In this document: positions 5,263-8,639 of the stretch, piece by piece
Position numbering within the stretch: the stretch's first letter is position 1
How the letters are laid out: each line of letters begins with the position of its first letter
DNA from: an uncultured Mycoplasma sp.
GTDB taxonomy: Bacteria > Bacillota_I > Bacilli_A > RF39 > UBA660
Direction of reading: 5' to 3'
Assembly: GCA_947388575.1 (NCBI GenBank)
Contig: CANDSI010000033.1
Location: forward strand, 1-8,639
DNA length: 8,639 nucleotides
Position numbers and translations under genes: made by a program
Notes under the pieces: generated by a model
What the model was told of the DNA's origin: nothing
The model's input: only the letters and a program-made list of their open reading frames with translations
Databases searched by the model: none

Positions 5263-6759
5263 ATGCGTAAAGTTTTAACTGTTGTTTTAGATGGTTGGGG
5301 TTATAGAGAAGAAGAATATGGCAATGCTATAAAAATGGCTGACACCAAAAATTTTGATAAGTTATGGGAAACATATCCTCATACTACACTATATGCTTCT
5401 GAAGAATATGTCGGATTAAATGAAGGTGAATTTGGCAATAGTGAAATCGGCCACATGACAATTGGCGCTGGAAGAAAAATAAACCAACATGGACCTAGAA
5501 TAACTGAGTTTTTAAAACACATACAAAAAGACAATATTTTATTTAATGAATTATTAGAAGAAGCTAAAACCAGAACTATTCATATAATTGGATTATATAG
5601 TGATGGCAAAGTACATTCTAATTTAGAGCATTTTCTAAGTGTATATGAATTATTAAAAGAAAATAATGCTATAAATATTCATTTCCATTTAATTACGGAT
5701 GGAAGAGATACTAATACTAATGCCGCTGTAGATTTTATTCATAATTTAGAAGAAAAAATCGCTGATGATAAACATGCTGATATAACTAGTATATGTGGTA
5801 GATTTTATGCGATGGATAGAGACACCAATTATGACAGAACTAAAGTATATTATGACTTATTAACAAGAGGAATAGGAATTAAAGTAAAAACTGCCACTGA
5901 AGGCCTTTTAAATATGTACAAAAAGAATGTAACCGATGAATTCATATACCCTTTAATTGTCAATCCAGACAATATTGTAAAAGATGGAGACATAATACTA
6001 TGGATGAATTATCGAAGTGACAGAGGAAAACAAATCATGCGTGCTTTCGCTTCTCCAAGCTTTGAAGACATGCCAACATACAAATTTGAAAACATTGATG
6101 TGTATTCTTTTTTCCCACTAGATAAAGACATTAAAACAAAAAACTTTTTAGAAGATATCAATGTTACAAATCCCTTAGGTATATATTTAAGCAGTTTAGA
6201 TATTAGTCAAGCAAGAATTGCCGAAACAGAAAAATATGCACATGTAACTTACTTTTTTGATGGAATGTATAATGGGAAGGTTAACAAATGTGAAAAAACT
6301 TTAATTCCTTCACCCAAAGTAGAAACTTACGATTTAATGCCAGAAATGAGCGCAACTGAAGTTACAAAAAAGACTATAAGTGCCATGGAACGTGACATTG
6401 ACTTTATCTTTACAAACTTTGCAAATGCTGATATGGTAGGTCATACAGGAGACATAGATGCTACAATGAAAGCAGTAACAACAATTGATGTATGTTTACA
6501 AAGACTATTTGAAGTAGCTCAAGATAATTTTTATACAATGTTTATTTTTGCTGATCATGGTAATGCTGATATAATGTTAGACGAAGAAGGCAAAACAGTA
6601 ACTACTCATACAACTAGTAAAGTTCCTTTTATTATAACTGATACCAATATAGAATTAAAAAAAGGCGGTGATTTAACCAACATTGCCCCTACAATTTTAG
6701 AATATATGGATATCGCTGTACCAAAAGAAATGGAAGAGTCTACCAGCTTAATAAATTAA
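5263..6759 (+). CDS. gpmI: 2,3-bisphosphoglycerate-independent phosphoglycerate mutase
   Basis: This two-metal, usually Mn-dependent enzyme interconverts 3- and 2-phosphoglycerate through a phosphoserine intermediate. The 498 residues compare with about 510 for the family. Signatures are VVLDGWG (7-13) with metal ligand Asp10, nucleophile Ser60 in GNSEIGHMTIGAGR, ITDGRDT (144-150), CGRFYAMDRD (178-187), NYRSDR (249-254), AETEKYAHVT (320-329), and metal ligands Asp390 and His394 (NADMVGH), Asp431 and His432 (DHGNAD), and His449. The usual YQDLTRI after the nucleophile motif reads NQHGPRI, a noticeable divergence. The ATG at 5263 is preferred because AAAGGTGA lies eight bases upstream; the in-frame GTG at 5251 is part of that ribosome site. 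It has its own promoter and terminator, downstream of spo0A. Confidence 0.96.
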   Translation: MRKVLTVVLDGWGYREEEYGNAIKMADTKNFDKLWETYPHTTLYASEEYVGLNEGEFGNSEIGHMTIGAGRKINQHGPRITEFLKHIQKDNILFNELLEEAKTRTIHIIGLYSDGKVHSNLEHFLSVYELLKENNAINIHFHLITDGRDTNTNAAVDFIHNLEEKIADDKHADITSICGRFYAMDRDTNYDRTKVYYDLLTRGIGIKVKTATEGLLNMYKKNVTDEFIYPLIVNPDNIVKDGDIILWMNYRSDRGKQIMRAFASPSFEDMPTYKFENIDVYSFFPLDKDIKTKNFLEDINVTNPLGIYLSSLDISQARIAETEKYAHVTYFFDGMYNGKVNKCEKTLIPSPKVETYDLMPEMSATEVTKKTISAMERDIDFIFTNFANADMVGHTGDIDATMKAVTTIDVCLQRLFEVAQDNFYTMFIFADHGNADIMLDEEGKTVTTHTTSKVPFIITDTNIELKKGGDLTNIAPTILEYMDIAVPKEMEESTSLIN

Positions 6760-6785
6760 ATATTCATGAATTATGAATATTTTTT
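6758..6785 (+). terminator. Rho-independent terminator after gpmI
   Basis: AAATATTCAT (6758-6767) and ATGAATATTT (6773-6782) form a perfect 10-bp stem with a five-base loop, followed by T residues to 6785. It overlaps the gpmI stop codon. The stem is AT-rich but long. Confidence 0.75.
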
Positions 6786-6805
6786 AGATTTTAAGTATGT
6801 ATTTA

Positions 6806-6834
6806 TAGACTAAAAATTAAAAATTTGTTAGAAT
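6806..6834 (+). promoter_or_regulatory. Promoter of the 465-residue orphan gene
   Basis: An extended -10 TGTTAGAAT ends at 6834. TAGACT at 6806-6811 is a weak -35 at 17-bp spacing from TAGAAT. The ribosome site AGGAGG follows at 6841-6846. Confidence 0.5.
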
Positions 6835-6853
6835 TTAAAAAGGAGGTTATTTC

Positions 6854-8251
6854 ATGAAAAGATTAGAGCAAATTAATTCAATTATAGATCGTTTAATTGC
6901 AGAAGCTACAAGCCATGATCTTCAAAGTAAATTAGAAGATTTAAAGCCCAAAAGAAAATTTCTTGCAAGAATAAGAAAACAAGATATCTCTTCAGAAGAA
7001 TATCAAGCAATAATCAAAAAAATTACTTATTTAATATACAAGGAAATTTTAAAGAAGCATCCTTTTTCTTTAAATCAAAGTGCTGATAAGAACTATAAAT
7101 TATCTAGTGTTTTAAAAAGGTTTTATAACCTTCATTATGCACTCAGTTTTAGTAAAGACAAAGCAAAACTTTATCCAATATCTCTAGATGAAAAAACTGC
7201 TAGAGAAATATATAAAAATGAATTATTGACAATAATTCAAGAACACATAACAACTAAAGAAGATTATGATAGTCTATTTAATAAAAAAATTACATTATAC
7301 CAAGAAAGAATAAACTTTTATAAACAAACATTAAAAGAAATAGAACTACAGCCTTACTATGGTACTCCAAAGTTTATGTATGAGCATGCTCTATACATTA
7401 TGGAATGTGCAAATAAATTACCTGTTAAACAAATGGATTTTACACAAATAATGCAAGAAATGAAAGCTTTTATAGAGCAATATCCTGAAACATCAACTAC
7501 ATTAATGTCAGAATGTTATCCATATTTTGATAAAACATATAAAAGTAATTTTGAGAAATTTGAAAAAAATTTCTTAACTATTTTAAATTACGAAAACTCC
7601 TTAATACCTACTGTAGCTAGCATATGGAAAAGTTATTTAAGTGACCCTAAAAACCACAATAATAGTTCATTTAAATATATTATCCATGTATTCTCAGAAA
7701 ATCTAGTTCCACCAAAAGAAATGAGAAAAGCTTGTTGCAGCTTAGCAACTGAACAATTATTAACTACTCCTTATGGAAACTGTGGTTTAATATATGATTT
7801 TACACCTGAAGCATTAGAAACCATAAGTACTGAAGATGCAAAATCTTGGGAATTAACTAAAACTGAATTTATAGAAAATGATTTTCCTTTAAAATGGCAA
7901 TTTACACCTAGTAATATGTTTTATGAAGATCCCGAAATATCAAAGTTAATCTTGCCAACTGACTTAGAAAAAAATGGAATAGCAAATAATTTAGTATTTA
8001 ATCAAGAACTATTAAATTACCAAACTCATTGTGCTTATACAGAAATTCTTATAAATTCCAACGCTCAAGCTATAGGAGTTTTCTACACCGATGATTGTCA
8101 AAATATTGAAGAAATAAAACAATATGCTAAAAAATATAATTTACCTTTAATTCATTTATCACAACAGCAATTAAGAATACAAGCTGGATTAAACCCAATA
8201 GCAGTTAGAATTGATCCAAATAATAAAGTTAACGAGCAAATAAAGCGTTAA
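6854..8251 (+). CDS. Hypothetical 465-residue cytoplasmic protein
   Basis: I do not recognise this protein. Translation should be strong: a full AGGAGG lies seven bases before the ATG, after an extended -10 promoter. No signal peptide or membrane segment is visible. Residues 1-65 and about 110-165 are charged and probably helical, possibly coiled coil; the middle (about 170-300) also looks mostly helical. Near the C-terminus a beta-alpha-beta pattern is visible: CAYTEILINSNAQAIGVFYT (393-412), a helix at about 417-428, then NLPLIHL (429-435). Seven cysteines (185, 221, 294, 295, 310, 393, 415) are scattered, with a Cys-Cys pair at 294-295. It is monocistronic, lies after the gpmI terminator, and its last codons form the terminator hairpin shared with the convergent XRE gene. 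Base composition resembles its neighbours, so there is no sign of recent transfer. Confidence 0.85.
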   Translation: MKRLEQINSIIDRLIAEATSHDLQSKLEDLKPKRKFLARIRKQDISSEEYQAIIKKITYLIYKEILKKHPFSLNQSADKNYKLSSVLKRFYNLHYALSFSKDKAKLYPISLDEKTAREIYKNELLTIIQEHITTKEDYDSLFNKKITLYQERINFYKQTLKEIELQPYYGTPKFMYEHALYIMECANKLPVKQMDFTQIMQEMKAFIEQYPETSTTLMSECYPYFDKTYKSNFEKFEKNFLTILNYENSLIPTVASIWKSYLSDPKNHNNSSFKYIIHVFSENLVPPKEMRKACCSLATEQLLTTPYGNCGLIYDFTPEALETISTEDAKSWELTKTEFIENDFPLKWQFTPSNMFYEDPEISKLILPTDLEKNGIANNLVFNQELLNYQTHCAYTEILINSNAQAIGVFYTDDCQNIEEIKQYAKKYNLPLIHLSQQQLRIQAGLNPIAVRIDPNNKVNEQIKR

Positions 8252-8258
8252 CTTTTTT
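8225..8258 (+). terminator. Terminator hairpin inside the 3' ends of two convergent genes
   Basis: AAAGTTAACG (8225-8234) and CGTTAACTTT (8246-8255) are perfect 10-bp arms with an 11-base loop, followed on the plus strand by T residues to 8258. Both stop codons (8249-8251 plus, 8250-8248 minus) fall in the 3' arm. On the minus strand the stem is followed by a weaker T-rich run, so it may act in both directions. Confidence 0.65.
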
Positions 8259-8502
8259 CATTTTCTAAAATACTTCTAGGATAGGGTTTTCTAATATCCG
8301 TGAGTCCTAATATATAATCAACACTAACATTATAATAATTTGCAAGTTTAATTAAGGCATCAACAGGTATTTGTCTCCTTCCAATTTCATAGCAACTATA
8401 AGCAACCTGTGTAACATCAAGATATTTAGCAATATCCTTTTGCAATAAATCCTTATCTTCTCTAAGTCCTTTTAATCTTTCATATCTAATTTCATTAATC
8501 AT
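8248..8502 (-). CDS. XRE/Cro-CI family transcriptional regulator
   Basis: This is a small DNA-binding repressor of 84 residues, consisting of a single XRE helix-turn-helix domain with almost no further domain. The domain runs from about residue 8 to 68: QKDIAKYL (21-28) as the first helix of the motif, TQVAYSCYEIGRRQ (31-44) as the recognition part, and ALIKLANYYNVSVDYILGLTD (49-69) as the typical closing helices. AGGAG lies eight bases before ATG. The gene ends by overlapping the preceding convergent gene by four bases. Upstream, on the opposite strand, is a strong promoter with a perfect palindrome in its spacer, the likely operator for this protein. No confident promoter for the regulator itself was found. 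The regulated gene is presumably the one starting beyond the right edge. Confidence 0.9.
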   Translation of the reverse strand: MINEIRYERLKGLREDKDLLQKDIAKYLDVTQVAYSCYEIGRRQIPVDALIKLANYYNVSVDYILGLTDIRKPYPRSILENEKS

Positions 8503-8539
8503 TATTTACTCTCCTGTATATACATATTTTAGCGTAAAA

Positions 8540-8577
8540 CATTTTGCTATATTGACATATATAGCATTTTGCTATAT
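8540..8577. repeat. Direct 13-bp repeats around the right-edge promoter
   Basis: CATTTTGCTATAT occurs at 8540-8552 and again at 8565-8577, 25 bp apart. The second copy contains the right half of the palindromic operator; the first abuts the -35 box, so it is a candidate second half-site. Confidence 0.6.
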
Positions 8578-8580
8578 AAT
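8552..8580 (+). promoter_or_regulatory. Consensus sigma-A promoter reading off the right edge
   Basis: TTGACA (8552-8557) and TATAAT (8575-8580) are both perfect consensus with exactly 17 bp between. Transcription would start near 8587 and read rightward. No open frame with a ribosome site starts before 8639, so the target gene lies outside or the leader is longer than 50 bases. Confidence 0.7.
8558..8578. promoter_or_regulatory. Palindromic operator, probable XRE binding site
   Basis: TATATAGCA (8558-8566) and TGCTATATA (8570-8578) are perfect inverted nine-bp arms around a TTT centre. The site fills the promoter spacer and covers most of the -10 box, so a bound dimer should block RNA polymerase. 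The neighbouring XRE gene is the obvious candidate protein; this link is inferred. Confidence 0.6.
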
Positions 8581-8612
8581 AAAAAATATAAATGATAAAT
8601 TTCTAATATAAT

Positions 8613-8622
8613 TGAGCGCTCA
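8613..8622. promoter_or_regulatory. Perfect palindrome TGAGCGCTCA, possible second operator
   Basis: A 10-bp perfect palindrome with a GC-rich core stands out in AT-rich sequence about 26 bases after the predicted transcript start. Such sites resemble operators of TetR-type repressors, but no such regulator is in the window, so the protein is unknown. Confidence 0.35.
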
Positions 8623-8639
8623 TTATTTAGAACTAGAAA

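Noticed and set aside
8592..8606. ATG at 8592 as the start of the gene driven by the right-edge promoter.
   Set aside because: The frame stops after four codons and has no ribosome site.

Overview
The window is strongly AT-rich, uses TGA and TAA as stops and TGG for tryptophan (so the standard bacterial code, not the mycoplasma code), and has strong AGGAGG-type ribosome binding sites. It carries spo0A, spoIID, spoIIQ and spoIIID. This points to an endospore-forming low-GC Firmicute, plausibly a member of the Bacilli or Erysipelotrichia related to gut lineages; genus cannot be fixed from the sequence. All genes look like ordinary chromosome, and no insertion sequence, CRISPR array, tRNA or rRNA was seen.

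Left third, minus strand: spoIID (1191-2159), spoIIQ (372-1001/1010), spoIIID (95-325) and the first 30 codons of an unidentified gene (1-90). The order spoIID-spoIIQ-spoIIID matches Bacillus subtilis. spoIID has a sigma-E-like promoter and its own terminator, so spoIIQ should start from its own promoter in the 180-bp gap. The spoIIID ribosome binding site lies in a hairpin just after the spoIIQ stop codon.

Middle, plus strand: pgk (2281-3489) overlaps tpiA (3470-4192, TTG start), followed by a terminator. Then comes a Spo0A-box array and spo0A (4382-5155) with a terminator, and gpmI (5263-6759) with its own sigma-A promoter and terminator. Three lower-glycolysis enzymes therefore flank the sporulation master regulator; gapA and eno are absent from this stretch.

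Right end: an unrecognised 465-residue cytoplasmic protein (6854-8251, plus) converges on a small XRE repressor (8248-8502, minus). They overlap by four bases, and both stop codons sit in one terminator hairpin. Upstream of the repressor a consensus sigma-A promoter faces off the right edge with a perfect palindromic operator in its spacer and -10. It looks like a compact repressor switch for a gene just outside the window.

The most interesting points are the spoIIID ribosome-site hairpin, a 19-bp element shared (17 of 19 bases) between the spo0A and spoIIQ upstream regions, the XRE operator-promoter at the right edge, the orphan 465-residue protein, and a triosephosphate isomerase with several changed signature residues.
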